Notes: a model not told the origin generated them from the letters alone. A stretch of 64,000 bases of DNA from Ferranicluibacter quercicola (GCF_021168455.1 NZ_JAJOZR010000010.1:124001-188000); one strand, 5' to 3'; shown: positions 1-8,469, numbered from the stretch's first letter. Numbers and translations are program-made.

Positions 1-816
1 ACGGCCGCCGGATCCCCCACGAAGGCTTCGCCCGCCGACTCCGGCCGCAGCACCGCTGCGCACGACGGGACGTCGCCACGGCGCGGGTCCCGAAAAGGTC
101 TCGTGGTGCTCGGCGCTATCGCGGCCTTCGTGACGGTCGTGCTTCTTGCGCTCGGCATCTGGCAGGTGCAGCGCCTGTTCTGGAAGCTCGACCTGATCGC
201 GCGCGTGGATGCGCGGGCGAACGCCGCGCCCGTCGAGGCGCCCCACGCCGACCGCTGGTCCTCCATCACGCGCGCCGACGACGAATATCGCCATGTCAGC
301 GTCACCGGCACGTTCCGGCACGATGCGGAAACGCTGGTCCAGGCGACGACGGAGCGTGGACCGGGCGTCTGGGTCGTGACGCCGCTCGTGCGCAACGATG
401 GCACCACCGTCCTCGTCAATCGCGGCTTCGTGCCGCCCGACCGGCGCGACCCCGCCACGCGAAGCGCGGGCAATGTCGAAGGTCCGACGCGGGTCGTCGG
501 CCTTCTCCGGCTTTCCGAGCCCGGCGGCGGCTTCCTGCGCGAGAACGATCCCGCGGGCGATCGCTGGTATTCGCGGGATGTCGCGGCCATCGCCGCGGCG
601 CGTGGCCTGCAGCAGGCGGCTCCCTTTTTCATCGATGCGGACGACACGGCGAACCCCGGTGGCCTGCCGGTCGGCGGTCTCACGCGCGTCGTCTTTCCGA
701 ACAATCACCTGGTCTATGCCCTGACCTGGTTCGCACTCGCTTTCATGCTGATCGGTGCCATCGCGGTCATCGGCCGGCGGGAATGGGCGCGCGCCTCGGT
801 CGATCCCGAGGCGTGA
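1..816 (+). CDS. SURF1 family cytochrome oxidase assembly protein (5' end outside window)
   Basis: SURF1 proteins are inner-membrane factors for assembling haem-copper terminal oxidases. The visible part has an N-terminal membrane helix (VVLGAIAAFVTVVLLALGIW) followed by the family's GxWQxxRxxWKxxLI segment, a large periplasmic domain with the GFVP strand, and a C-terminal helix after NHLVYALTWF, so both anchors of the family are present. The reading frame stays open to base 1 with a hydrophilic leader (positions 1-102). The true start therefore probably lies left of the window, although a GTG at 103 could give a shorter protein. In rhizobia this gene often follows cyoABCD, which would lie outside the window. 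Confidence 0.85.
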   Translation, partial: TAAGSPTKASPADSGRSTAAHDGTSPRRGSRKGLVVLGAIAAFVTVVLLALGIWQVQRLFWKLDLIARVDARANAAPVEAPHADRWSSITRADDEYRHVSVTGTFRHDAETLVQATTERGPGVWVVTPLVRNDGTTVLVNRGFVPPDRRDPATRSAGNVEGPTRVVGLLRLSEPGGGFLRENDPAGDRWYSRDVAAIAAARGLQQAAPFFIDADDTANPGGLPVGGLTRVVFPNNHLVYALTWFALAFMLIGAIAVIGRREWARASVDPEA

Positions 817-844
817 TCGCCGTCTAGCCCGCCGGGGCTCCGCT

Positions 845-1861
845 TCAGGCCAGCAGCGCCAGAAGGTCGTCGTGCAGGGGCTTCGGAATGTCGACGCTGC
901 CCGTGGCCTCGCTGCGCTGACGGGCGGCGTAGCGCCGCTGCGAGGGGAGGCGGGCCCCCTGGCCGAGGATGGCGTCGAACATGGCTTCCGCCCGCTCCGC
1001 ATTCTCCGCCGCCCGTCCGCCGGAGAGAAGGTCCGGGTCGAAGGCGAGCAGCAGTTCGCCATGGCACGGGGCGGCACCGAGGCCGGCATCGAAGATCTGG
1101 GATTCACGGCTCGTCAGGTCGCCGATCAGCGGCCCGGCCATGAGCTCGACCATGGCGGCAAGGGCCGAGCCCTTGTGGCCACCAAATGTCAGCATGGCAC
1201 CGGCCATCGCGGCTTGCGCATCGGTCGTCGGCGCACCGTCGCCGTCGATCGCCCAGCCTTCGGGAATAGGCTTTCCGGCACGGCGGTGCAGCTCGATCTC
1301 GCCGCGCGCCGCGGCACTGGTCGCGAAGTCGAAGACGAAGGGGAACGGGCCGGGCCGCGGCCAGGAAAACGCGATCGGGTTGGTGCCGAAGACCGGCTTG
1401 GTGCCGCCGGCCGGGGCCACCCAGCTGTGGCTCGGCGTCATGGCAAGGGCCGCAAGGCCGGCCGCCGCGATGCGCTCCACCTCGGGCCAGAGGGCGGAGA
1501 AGTGGAAGCAGTTGTTGATGGCAAGAGCGGCGACGCCCTGCGTCCGCGCCTTTTCCTGCAGAAGCGGCAGGCCCAGCCGGAAGGCGAGCGGCGAAAAGCC
1601 GTGCCTGGCATCGACCCGGACGATCCCCGGTGCCTGATCGACCACCTCCGGTACGGCCGTCGCGTTCACCTTGCCCTCGCGGATCGAGCGGACGCAGCCG
1701 AGTACGCGGTAAAGCCCGTGCGAATGGCACTCGTCGATCTGGCCCGCCATGACCGTATCGGCCAGCGCCGCGCAATGCTCGGGCGAGAGGCCGGCACGGG
1801 AGAGGGCTTCTACGGTCAGGGCGCGGGCCTGGTCGAGGGGCAGTCGGACGGTGTCGGTCAT
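845..1861 (-). CDS. Ldh family (malate/L-lactate/delta1-piperideine-2-carboxylate) NAD(P)-dependent oxidoreductase
   Basis: This 338-residue protein belongs to the malate/L-sulfolactate/ureidoglycolate dehydrogenase family, which is unrelated in fold to Rossmann-type LDHs. Members reduce 2-oxo acids or cyclic imines such as delta1-piperideine-2-carboxylate. Visible family features are the N-terminal helical segment with DECHSHGLYR, the central NNCFHFSALWP stretch, the nucleotide-binding GTNPIAFSWPR segment, DFATSAAARGEIELHR and the FGGHKGSALAAMVELMAG helix. I chose the ATG at 1861 because a GGAG lies 7 nt upstream; an open extension to 1924 lacks such a site. The substrate cannot be told from sequence. 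It converges on the SURF1 gene with a 28-bp gap that holds a short GC hairpin. Confidence 0.85.
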   Translation of the reverse strand: MTDTVRLPLDQARALTVEALSRAGLSPEHCAALADTVMAGQIDECHSHGLYRVLGCVRSIREGKVNATAVPEVVDQAPGIVRVDARHGFSPLAFRLGLPLLQEKARTQGVAALAINNCFHFSALWPEVERIAAAGLAALAMTPSHSWVAPAGGTKPVFGTNPIAFSWPRPGPFPFVFDFATSAAARGEIELHRRAGKPIPEGWAIDGDGAPTTDAQAAMAGAMLTFGGHKGSALAAMVELMAGPLIGDLTSRESQIFDAGLGAAPCHGELLLAFDPDLLSGGRAAENAERAEAMFDAILGQGARLPSQRRYAARQRSEATGSVDIPKPLHDDLLALLA

Positions 1862-1957
1862 GGGAACTCCGGTTCGGGAAGCATGTCCCGGTGATGTGTG
1901 GGGGACGGGTTCTTTCAAATGCAAGGATCGAAACTTTGCCGGCTATCGACAGCGGGC

Positions 1958-2932
1958 TCAGCCTTCGCTGAGCAATTCCGGCGCGCCGGTCCGCTGGCCG
2001 CGGAGGGAGCGCCGGGTGCGGCCGGCATCGCGGAGCGGCGGCGCGCCGAACTGGCGGGCATATTCGCGGCTGAACTGCGAGGGGCTCTCATAGCCGACCT
2101 GATGCCCGGCGCTGCCGGCATCCAGCATATCCTCCACCATCAGCCGGCGGGCCTCCTGCAGGCGAAGCTGCTTCTGGTATTGCATGGGGCTCATGGCGGT
2201 GATGGCCTTGAAGTGATGGTGCAGCGACGACACGCTCATGCTGACGCGCCGGGCGAGGTCCTCGATCCGCAGCGGCAGGGCATAGTGCTCCTTCAGCCAG
2301 GCACAGGCCCGGCCGATCTGGTGCGACTGGCTCTCGGCCATGCTCAGCTGGCGCAGGCGCGCCGCATGCGGGCCCGTCAGGAGACGGAAGATCAGCTCCT
2401 GCTCGATCAGCGGCAGCAGGGCGGGAATGTCGCCGGGGCGGTCGAGAAGGCGCAGGAGACGCAGCGCCGCGTCCTCGAGTTCGGGTGTCAGCGCCGCAAC
2501 GGACATGCCGCGCTGCTCGGGGGGCGACGCCTCGGACGCCGCGCCTGCCGCATCCCGCGTCTCGGCCGCGGAGCGGTCGAGCAGGGCCAGAAGCGGCGGG
2601 ATCTTGGCGGCGTCGATCTCGAACACCATGCCGAGATAGGGGCTTTCCGGCGAGGCCTCAACGATCTGGCTCGTCACCGGCAGGTCGAACGAGGTCAGCA
2701 GATAGTCCGAGCCGCCATAGATATAGGTTTCGTGGCCGAGCATGACCTTTTTCGCGCCCTGCGCGATCAGCGCGAAACTCGGCCGGTAGGCGCCGCAGGA
2801 GGGGACGGCCTGCTCGGAACGCCGATGTACCGTGAGGCCCGGCACCGCCGTCGCATGGTCGCCATCCTCCCTGGCGAAACGGGCAATGATCTCTGCGAAG
2901 GGCTGACGGCGGGCGGCGGAGGGATCGAACAT
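1958..2932 (-). CDS. AraC family transcriptional regulator (YqhC-like AraC_N domain)
   Basis: This 324-residue regulator has an N-terminal AraC_N-type sensory domain (roughly residues 25-175, with CGAYRPSFALIAQGAKKVML and YGGSDYLLTSFDLPV) and a C-terminal pair of helix-turn-helix motifs (about 205-300, with LRIEDLARRVSMSVSSLHHHF and AGHQVGYESPSQFSREYARQFG). The domain combination matches E. coli YqhC, which activates the aldehyde reductase gene yqhD in response to aldehydes. The divergent neighbour here is also an alcohol/aldehyde dehydrogenase, so the same logic is likely but inferred. The frame is open far upstream, but the family N-terminus starts at this ATG; no strong Shine-Dalgarno is visible. 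Confidence 0.9.
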   Translation of the reverse strand: MFDPSAARRQPFAEIIARFAREDGDHATAVPGLTVHRRSEQAVPSCGAYRPSFALIAQGAKKVMLGHETYIYGGSDYLLTSFDLPVTSQIVEASPESPYLGMVFEIDAAKIPPLLALLDRSAAETRDAAGAASEASPPEQRGMSVAALTPELEDAALRLLRLLDRPGDIPALLPLIEQELIFRLLTGPHAARLRQLSMAESQSHQIGRACAWLKEHYALPLRIEDLARRVSMSVSSLHHHFKAITAMSPMQYQKQLRLQEARRLMVEDMLDAGSAGHQVGYESPSQFSREYARQFGAPPLRDAGRTRRSLRGQRTGAPELLSEG

Positions 2933-3256
2933 GAGGCAAGACTTTCCGGAAAACGGGCGCGCAGGACGACACGGTTCTAACGCGAAAAGCGCCAGACCGA
3001 CAACGGCCGAATGCCGGATCCACCCGTCGTGCGGCGGCGTGCGGATGCCTTGCGGATTTTGCCGCGCGCGTCGTGGCGCGGTTACGGTTTCGAGGTCAGC
3101 CGCATGCGCGACGGTCGTCAAGACTTCAAAGGGTATTTGCAGGATCGTGCAAGAAATTTGCAGGAATGGCGCATGCTTATGTCGTCCGTAACTTTCATAA
3201 TGGTTCGGCCGGCGATGTTTCGACCGGTTCAGATTTGCAGACAGAAGGAACCACCC
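2933..3256. promoter_or_regulatory. Divergent control region between the AraC regulator and alcohol dehydrogenase genes
   Basis: This 324-bp spacer separates two divergent genes. It holds two identical 10-bp direct repeats, ATTTGCAGGA at 3135-3144 and 3156-3165, with starts exactly 21 bp apart (two helical turns). That is the usual geometry for one AraC-family protein with two HTH motifs, or a dimer, bound to one DNA face. The repeats lie about 90-120 bp upstream of the dehydrogenase start, a position suited to activation. I see no good sigma-70 core next to them. Confidence 0.5.
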
Positions 3257-4297
3257 ATGGCTTTCGCAAGAGGATATGCGGCGACCGACGCGTCGAAGCC
3301 GCTCGAACCCTTTACCTTCGAGCGTCGTGCGCCCAACGCGGACGATATCGTCATCGACATCAAATATTCCGGGATCTGCCATTCGGATATCCATCAGGTC
3401 CGCAACGAGTGGGGCAATGCGAAGTACCCCATGGTCCCCGGCCACGAGATCGTCGGCATCGTGTCCGCCGTCGGCTCGGGCGTGACCAAGTTCAAGGTGG
3501 GCGACAAGGCCGGCGTCGGCTGCTTCGTCAATTCCTGCACGACCTGCGCCACGCGCGATGTCGATCTCGAGCACTACATGCCGGGTCTCGTGCAGACCTA
3601 TAACGATGTGGAGGCCGACGGCACGACGCCCACCTATGGCGGCTATTCCGACAGCATCGTCGTCAAGGAAGGCTATGCGCTGTCCATTCCCGACAATCTG
3701 GACTTCGCCGCCACCGCGCCGCTGCTCTGCGCCGGCATCACGCTCTATTCGCCGCTGATGCACTGGAAGGCCGGCCCCGGCAAGAAGGTCGCCATCGTCG
3801 GCATGGGCGGTCTCGGCCATATGGGCGTGAAGATCGGTGCGGCCCTCGGTGCGGAAATCACCGTGCTCAGCCAGTCGCTGTCGAAGAAGGAAGACGGCCT
3901 GAAGCTCGGCGCGACGCATTATTATGCGACGAGCGACGCGGAGACGTTCACGAGCCTTGCCGGCAGCTTCGACCTCATCCTCTGCACGGTTTCGGCCGAA
4001 ATCGACTGGAATGCCTATCTCGGCCTGCTGAAGGCCGACGGCGCGCTGGTCCTGCTCGGCGTTCCGGAAAATCCGGTGCCCGTGCATGCGTTCGCGCTCA
4101 TTCCCGGCCGTCGCAGCCTTGCCGGCTCCATGATCGGCTCGATCAAGGAAACGCAGGAAATGCTCGACTTCTGCGGCAAGCACGACATCGTTTCGGATAT
4201 CGAGCTGATCCGCATGGACCAGGTCAACGAAGCCTATGAGCGCGTGCTGAAGAGCGACGTGCGCTACCGCTTCGTCATCGATGCCGCAACGATCTGA
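3257..4297 (+). CDS. Zinc-dependent NAD(P) alcohol dehydrogenase (CAD/YahK-like aldehyde reductase)
   Basis: A 346-residue medium-chain dehydrogenase predicted to interconvert aldehydes and alcohols with NAD(P)H. The catalytic zinc ligands are visible as C41-H42 (GICHSDIH) and H63-E64 (PGHE), and the nucleotide-binding loop is VGMGGLGHMG near residue 185. The structural-zinc lobe is unusual: C94 and C97 are present, but the third and fourth expected cysteines are R100 and M108. The start has AGAAGGA upstream. It stands alone, is followed by a terminator, and is divergent from an AraC gene of the type that controls aldehyde reductases, so aldehyde detoxification is the likely role. Confidence 0.9.
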   Translation: MAFARGYAATDASKPLEPFTFERRAPNADDIVIDIKYSGICHSDIHQVRNEWGNAKYPMVPGHEIVGIVSAVGSGVTKFKVGDKAGVGCFVNSCTTCATRDVDLEHYMPGLVQTYNDVEADGTTPTYGGYSDSIVVKEGYALSIPDNLDFAATAPLLCAGITLYSPLMHWKAGPGKKVAIVGMGGLGHMGVKIGAALGAEITVLSQSLSKKEDGLKLGATHYYATSDAETFTSLAGSFDLILCTVSAEIDWNAYLGLLKADGALVLLGVPENPVPVHAFALIPGRRSLAGSMIGSIKETQEMLDFCGKHDIVSDIELIRMDQVNEAYERVLKSDVRYRFVIDAATI

Positions 4298-4328
4298 TTG
4301 ATCGGGGCCGCTGAAGGCACATCAAAGA

Positions 4329-4355
4329 GGGGCGGCCGGCAGCGGCTGCCCCTTT
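4329..4355 (+). terminator. Intrinsic terminator after the alcohol dehydrogenase
   Basis: A 10-bp stem GGGGCGGCCG/CGGCTGCCCC (one G-T wobble) with a GCAG loop begins 32 nt after the stop codon and is followed by a short T run. Confidence 0.7.
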
Positions 4356-4377
4356 CGTCATCAGGGAAGGCAGTGTT

Positions 4378-5487
4378 TCAGAGCGACAGGCGCTGGCGGA
4401 TGTCGGCTTCGCGCTCGGGCCGCTGGATGACGACGCCGCACCAGCCGAGGCCGTCGTAATCCTCGTAGCCGAGCGTGGGTGCGAAGGCGACCAGCGTTCC
4501 GTCGCTCATATAGTAGCTGCCGCGGCGCATGCCGTCGGGCGGCGTCAGGGCGAAGCTCGTGTAGACGAGCGCCGGGCGCGAGGCGGCGATCACCATGCCC
4601 TGTCCGTCGAGCAGCAGCACAGTGGTGCGCTCCACGTCGGCGGACGCGATGTTGGCTTCCTTGTGGACGATCGACTGGCCCTGGTTCGCCCAGTCGAAAT
4701 AGACGCCCAGCGCGCCCACCAGCGGCGCCGTGGAGACGCCGCCCTGGCGGACGCCGGTGGCGTAGACGAGCGCGTCGGCATTGCCGTGCAGGGGACTCGG
4801 CTTGACGACGTCGACGATATAATCGTCGCCGGAGCCCGTCTTCATGGCGGCCTTGACCCAGGGTTCGCCGGAGAGGTCCCGGCCCATGATCGTCTTCTGG
4901 AAATTCGGATTGGCAGAGGCAACCGCGCGGCCGGCCGTGTCCACCATCACCAGATCGAGATAGACCGTGTAGAACCGGTTGATGACGCCGAGGCGCGTGG
5001 CGGCGAACGCCTGGCGGGTGCGATCGGGGTTTTCGAGAGCCTCCCACAATGCCGTGTCGGTCGCCCACCAGCGCACATCCGCCGTCCGCTCGAACAGGTT
5101 TCGCACGATGAGCTGGACGAGGGTCTGGGCGAGATCGACGAGGCGCACGCCTTCCATCTCGTGCACCAGCGCGTCCGACAGCGACCGTCCGAGATTGACC
5201 CGCTCCAGCACTTCCTGCTGGAATTTGGCGGCGATGGAGGCCGAGGCGCCGGCCAGCCGCTGCACTTCGTTGGCAACGACGGCAAAGCCCTTGCCGATGT
5301 CTCCGGCCCGCGCCGCCTCGATGCTGGCATTGATGCCGAGCAGGCGGATATGCCGGACGATATCATCGTTCTCCCGCCGGAAGCTTTCCAGGTCGTTGCC
5401 GATACGCTCGGTGACGGCGCGCATGGCGCGCGGCGTGGCTCTGACCTCCTGCGCACCTCTCCTTTCGGCTTCCATCATCGTGCTCAC
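4378..5487 (-). CDS. Soluble Cache-domain protein with an N-terminal chemoreceptor signalling-tip fragment
   Basis: A 369-residue protein with no predicted membrane helix or signal peptide. Residues about 25-85 contain the conserved cytoplasmic hairpin-tip sequence of methyl-accepting chemotaxis proteins (INASIEAARAGDIGKGFAVV followed by ANEVQRLA), the part that contacts CheA and CheW. The rest (about 130-365) resembles a Cache-type small-molecule sensor (RFYTVYLDLVMVDTAGRAVA, then SGDDYIVDVV, then LDGQGMVIAASRP). This order is the reverse of classical receptors, and the MCP domain is short. It may be a cytoplasmic array-associated sensor or a degenerate receptor; the sequence does not decide. 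Six residues after the last Cache strand the protein ends. Confidence 0.75.
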   Translation of the reverse strand: MSTMMEAERRGAQEVRATPRAMRAVTERIGNDLESFRRENDDIVRHIRLLGINASIEAARAGDIGKGFAVVANEVQRLAGASASIAAKFQQEVLERVNLGRSLSDALVHEMEGVRLVDLAQTLVQLIVRNLFERTADVRWWATDTALWEALENPDRTRQAFAATRLGVINRFYTVYLDLVMVDTAGRAVASANPNFQKTIMGRDLSGEPWVKAAMKTGSGDDYIVDVVKPSPLHGNADALVYATGVRQGGVSTAPLVGALGVYFDWANQGQSIVHKEANIASADVERTTVLLLDGQGMVIAASRPALVYTSFALTPPDGMRRGSYYMSDGTLVAFAPTLGYEDYDGLGWCGVVIQRPEREADIRQRLSL

Positions 5488-5597
5488 CCTCCACCCCGGT
5501 GCCGACCGCGGCTCCTCACTATTAGGCGGTCCTGATATTTATGAATCTGAAACTTGCGCGGGTATTGCGCGGCTGTGCCGGGGCGGCACAAAGGCTG

Positions 5598-6062
5598 CTA
5601 CAGCAGCGGCAGGGGGCCGTCGTTCTTGATTTCTTCCATGACGGCGTAGGTTCGGGTCTCCTTGACGCCCTGCAACGTCCAGAGGAACTGGCCGAGGAAG
5701 TTGCGGTAGGCGCTCATGTCCTCGAAGCGGGTCTTGACCAGATAGTCGAAGCCGCCGGCCACCATGTGGCACTCGATCACGGACGGGGCCTTGCGGATGG
5801 CGTCGGCGAAGGTGTCGAACACCTCGGGCGTGGTCTTGTCCAGCATGACCTCGATAAAGACGAGCAGGCCGAAACCGAGGCGCTGGGGATCGAGGCGGGC
5901 GCCGAAGCCCGAGACGTAGCCTTCCTTCAACAGCCGGCGCATGCGCTCGCTGGTGGCCGTCGGCGACAGGCCGACGCGCTCGGACAGTTCCAGATTGGTG
6001 ATCCGCCCGTCGGCCTGGAGAATGCTGAGGATCTTGCGGTCGATCCTGTCGATGCCGCTCAT
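5598..6062 (-). CDS. Lrp/AsnC family transcriptional regulator
   Basis: A 154-residue Lrp-type regulator with an N-terminal winged helix-turn-helix (DRKILSILQADGRITNLELS then ERVGLSPTATSERMRRL, residues 8-45) and a C-terminal RAM/ligand-binding domain (about 70-150). Family members bind amino acids or related metabolites as octamers or dimers. Its ATG overlaps the stop of the upstream M20 amidohydrolase gene by one base (ATGA), so the two are probably translated in a coupled way. The pairing suggests control of amino-acid or N-acyl amino-acid use, and the regulator may act on the palindrome at 7266-7281 upstream of this operon. Confidence 0.92.
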   Translation of the reverse strand: MSGIDRIDRKILSILQADGRITNLELSERVGLSPTATSERMRRLLKEGYVSGFGARLDPQRLGFGLLVFIEVMLDKTTPEVFDTFADAIRKAPSVIECHMVAGGFDYLVKTRFEDMSAYRNFLGQFLWTLQGVKETRTYAVMEEIKNDGPLPLL

Positions 6063-7225
6063 CAGGCGCCCAGGCGGCTTTCCGCAAGGCGCACCCAGTA
6101 GGAGATGCCGTGGGGAATGGCCTCGTCGTTGAAGTCGTAGCCGGGATTGTGCAGGCCGGCGCTGTCGCCATTGCCCATGAAGACGAAGGCGCCGGGGCGG
6201 GCGAGCAGCATGTAGGAGAAGTCCTCGCCGCCCATCATCGGATCGACGTTGCCGACCACCTTCGACGCGCCCGCGACATCGGCCGCCGCCTCCAGCACAT
6301 GGCCGGTTTCCGTCGCGTGGTTGACGGTGACAGGATAGTTGCGGGCATAGCGGACGCGGGCGGTGGCGCCATAGGCGGCCGCCAGATGCGTGCAGATCTC
6401 GTTGATCCGGCGCTCGGCCATATCGCGGTTTTCCGCCATCAGCGTGCGCACGGTGCCGGCCAGCAGCGCCTGTTCGGGAATGACGTTGTGGGCGAAGCCC
6501 GCATTGAACTTGGTGACGGAGACGACGACGGCCGACAGCGGATCGGCGGTGCGCGAGGCGATGGTCTGCAATGCCGTCACGATCTGGGCGCCGAGCACGA
6601 TCGGGTCGATGGTCTTGTGCGGCTGGGCCGCATGACCGCCACGGCCCTCGATGGTGATCGAGAACTCGTCCGTGGAGGCCATGATGGGGCCGACACGGGA
6701 GGCGAAGTGGCCGATGGGCATGCCGGGCATGTTGTGCAGGCCGTAGACCTCGGAGATGCCGAAGCGCTCCATCATTCCGTCCTTGACCATCTCGTTGCCG
6801 CCGCCGCCGCCCTCTTCGGCCGGCTGGAAGATGACGGCGACCGCGCCCTTGAAGTTGCGGGTTTCCGCGAGATACTTGGCGGCACCGAGCAGCATGGCCG
6901 TGTGGCCGTCATGGCCGCAGGCATGCATCTTGCCGGGGGTGGTGGAGGCATAGGGCTTGCCGGTCGATTCCGTCATGGGCAGGGCGTCCATGTCGGCGCG
7001 CAGGCCGATGGTGGTGCCGTCTCCGAGCTGCCCGCGGATGAGGCCCACGACACCGGTGCGGCCGATGCCGGTCACGATCTCGTCAACGCCGAAGTCGCGG
7101 AGTTTGTTTTCCACGAAGGATGCCGTATTTTCCACGGCGAACAGAAGTTCGGGCCGGCTGTGGATATGGCGGCGCCACGCGGTGACTTCGTCCTGGAGTT
7201 CGGCTGCACGGTTGAGAATCGGCAT
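6062..7225 (-). CDS. M20 family amidohydrolase (hippurate hydrolase / N-acyl-L-amino-acid amidohydrolase type)
   Basis: A 387-residue metallohydrolase that should cleave an acyl group from an N-acyl amino acid or similar amide. Metal-binding motifs are visible: ADMDALPM (D79), HACGHDGH (C103, H105) and the catalytic pair E137-E138 in PAEEGGGG, plus the late GGEDFSYML. The central dimerisation domain contains GRGGHAAQPHKTIDP. I took the ATG at 7225, preceded by AGGACAG; an open 31-codon extension lacks family similarity. It is the first gene of an operon with the overlapping Lrp regulator. The exact substrate is not predictable. Confidence 0.9.
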   Translation of the reverse strand: MPILNRAAELQDEVTAWRRHIHSRPELLFAVENTASFVENKLRDFGVDEIVTGIGRTGVVGLIRGQLGDGTTIGLRADMDALPMTESTGKPYASTTPGKMHACGHDGHTAMLLGAAKYLAETRNFKGAVAVIFQPAEEGGGGGNEMVKDGMMERFGISEVYGLHNMPGMPIGHFASRVGPIMASTDEFSITIEGRGGHAAQPHKTIDPIVLGAQIVTALQTIASRTADPLSAVVVSVTKFNAGFAHNVIPEQALLAGTVRTLMAENRDMAERRINEICTHLAAAYGATARVRYARNYPVTVNHATETGHVLEAAADVAGASKVVGNVDPMMGGEDFSYMLLARPGAFVFMGNGDSAGLHNPGYDFNDEAIPHGISYWVRLAESRLGA

Positions 7226-7265
7226 GATCTGTCCTGTCGGTCGTGGTGGCGGCACGCAATCGCAT

Positions 7266-7281
7266 GGCAAAGGTCTTTGCC
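7266..7281. promoter_or_regulatory. Perfect palindrome between divergent M20 and DD-carboxypeptidase genes
   Basis: GGCAAAG-GT-CTTTGCC is a perfect 7-bp inverted repeat with a 2-bp centre, located in the 125-bp gap between two divergent starts (7225 and 7351). The size suits a dimeric repressor operator. The Lrp regulator encoded in the left-hand operon is the nearest candidate binder, by inference only. Confidence 0.4.
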
Positions 7282-7350
7282 TTGCCCCTGCCATATAGGT
7301 TAAATAGCGCCTCGACACGAGGCAATGCCCGAAAATTTCGAGGTTGAACT

Positions 7351-8469
7351 GTGGTGACTATGAAGATTCGCATGTCCGGCTCCCAGCTGTTTGCCGGGGC
7401 CATCGCCGGCGTCCTGGCGTTCACGGCGGCCGCGCCGGCGCTCGCCAACCCCAAGCTGGTGGTGGATGTGGCGACGCTGAAGGTCTACGAGCAGGAGGAT
7501 ATCTTCCAGCGCTGGTATCCCGCATCGCTGACCAAGCTGATGACGGCCTATACGACGTTTCGCGCGCTCAAGGCCGGGCGGATGACGCTGGAAACGCCGA
7601 TCGTCATGTCCAAGCATGCGGCCTCCGAGCAGCCGAGCAAGATGTATCTGAAGCCCGGGGCGTCGATGACGCTCGACAGCGCGCTGAAGATGATGCTGAT
7701 CAAGTCGGCAAACGACATCGCGGTCGCCATCGGCGAAGCGGTCGGCGGCACGGAGCCCGGCTTCGTCGCGATGATGAATGCCGAGGCGCGGCGGATCGGC
7801 ATGACGTCGTCGAACTTCGTCAACCCCAACGGCCTTCCCGAGCCCGGGCAGTACACGACGGCGCGGGACCTCGCCGTGCTCGCCATCACCATCAAGCGCG
7901 AGTTTCCGGAATATTCGGCCTATTTCGCCTATGAGGGCTTCACGACGGGCAAGAAGAGCTATCCCAACTACAACATGCTGATCGGCCGCTTCGACGGCGC
8001 CGACGGCATGAAGACGGGCTTCATCTGCGCGTCGGGCTTCAATCAGGTGTCCTCGGCCACCCGCAACGGCCGCAGCGTCGTGTCCGTCGTGCTCGGCGCC
8101 GACAGCCTCGGGGGGCGGGCGGACGAATCCGCGCGGCTGATGCAGATGGCGCTGACGGCCAATCCCGCCGGCAAGCCCGGCCTGGGCCAGATTGCCGCCT
8201 ATGGCGACACGCGCGACGTGACCGCCGATATTTCCAAGCAGATCTGCTCGGCGCAGGCCGCTAAGGTGCGCAGCGAAGGCCGCGACGAGGCGGGACGCCA
8301 GAAGCTGCTGTCGCCCTTCATCCACGAGATCAACCGGCCGCTCAATTTCGTCTCGGCACAGCTGATCCCCGGGCAGGGCGCGAAGGCGGCGGATGCGGAC
8401 GGGCAGACGAGCGACGCCCAGGGCGATGTCGCCAACGTGCCGGTGCCGGTGCCGCGGCCGGTCTTCTAA
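7351..8469 (+). CDS. D-alanyl-D-alanine carboxypeptidase (PBP5/6 type, S11 family)
   Basis: A 372-residue penicillin-binding protein that trims the terminal D-Ala of peptidoglycan stem peptides in the periplasm. It has a signal peptide ending APALA near residue 32 and all three serine-transferase motifs: S59-L-T-K62, S119-A-N121 and K221-T-G223. The C-terminal tail after about residue 330 is Ala/Pro/Val-rich and lacks an obvious amphipathic membrane anchor. The GTG at 7351 has GAGG 7 nt upstream; GTG 7354 and ATG 7360 are alternatives. It runs in the same direction as the downstream GTPase gene with a 53-bp gap. Confidence 0.92.
   Translation: MVTMKIRMSGSQLFAGAIAGVLAFTAAAPALANPKLVVDVATLKVYEQEDIFQRWYPASLTKLMTAYTTFRALKAGRMTLETPIVMSKHAASEQPSKMYLKPGASMTLDSALKMMLIKSANDIAVAIGEAVGGTEPGFVAMMNAEARRIGMTSSNFVNPNGLPEPGQYTTARDLAVLAITIKREFPEYSAYFAYEGFTTGKKSYPNYNMLIGRFDGADGMKTGFICASGFNQVSSATRNGRSVVSVVLGADSLGGRADESARLMQMALTANPAGKPGLGQIAAYGDTRDVTADISKQICSAQAAKVRSEGRDEAGRQKLLSPFIHEINRPLNFVSAQLIPGQGAKAADADGQTSDAQGDVANVPVPVPRPVF

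Noticed and set aside
2933..4183. An N-terminal extension that would make the AraC regulator 741 residues.
   Set aside because: It passes antisense through the alcohol dehydrogenase gene and the divergent promoter; the AraC_N family begins at the ATG at 2932.
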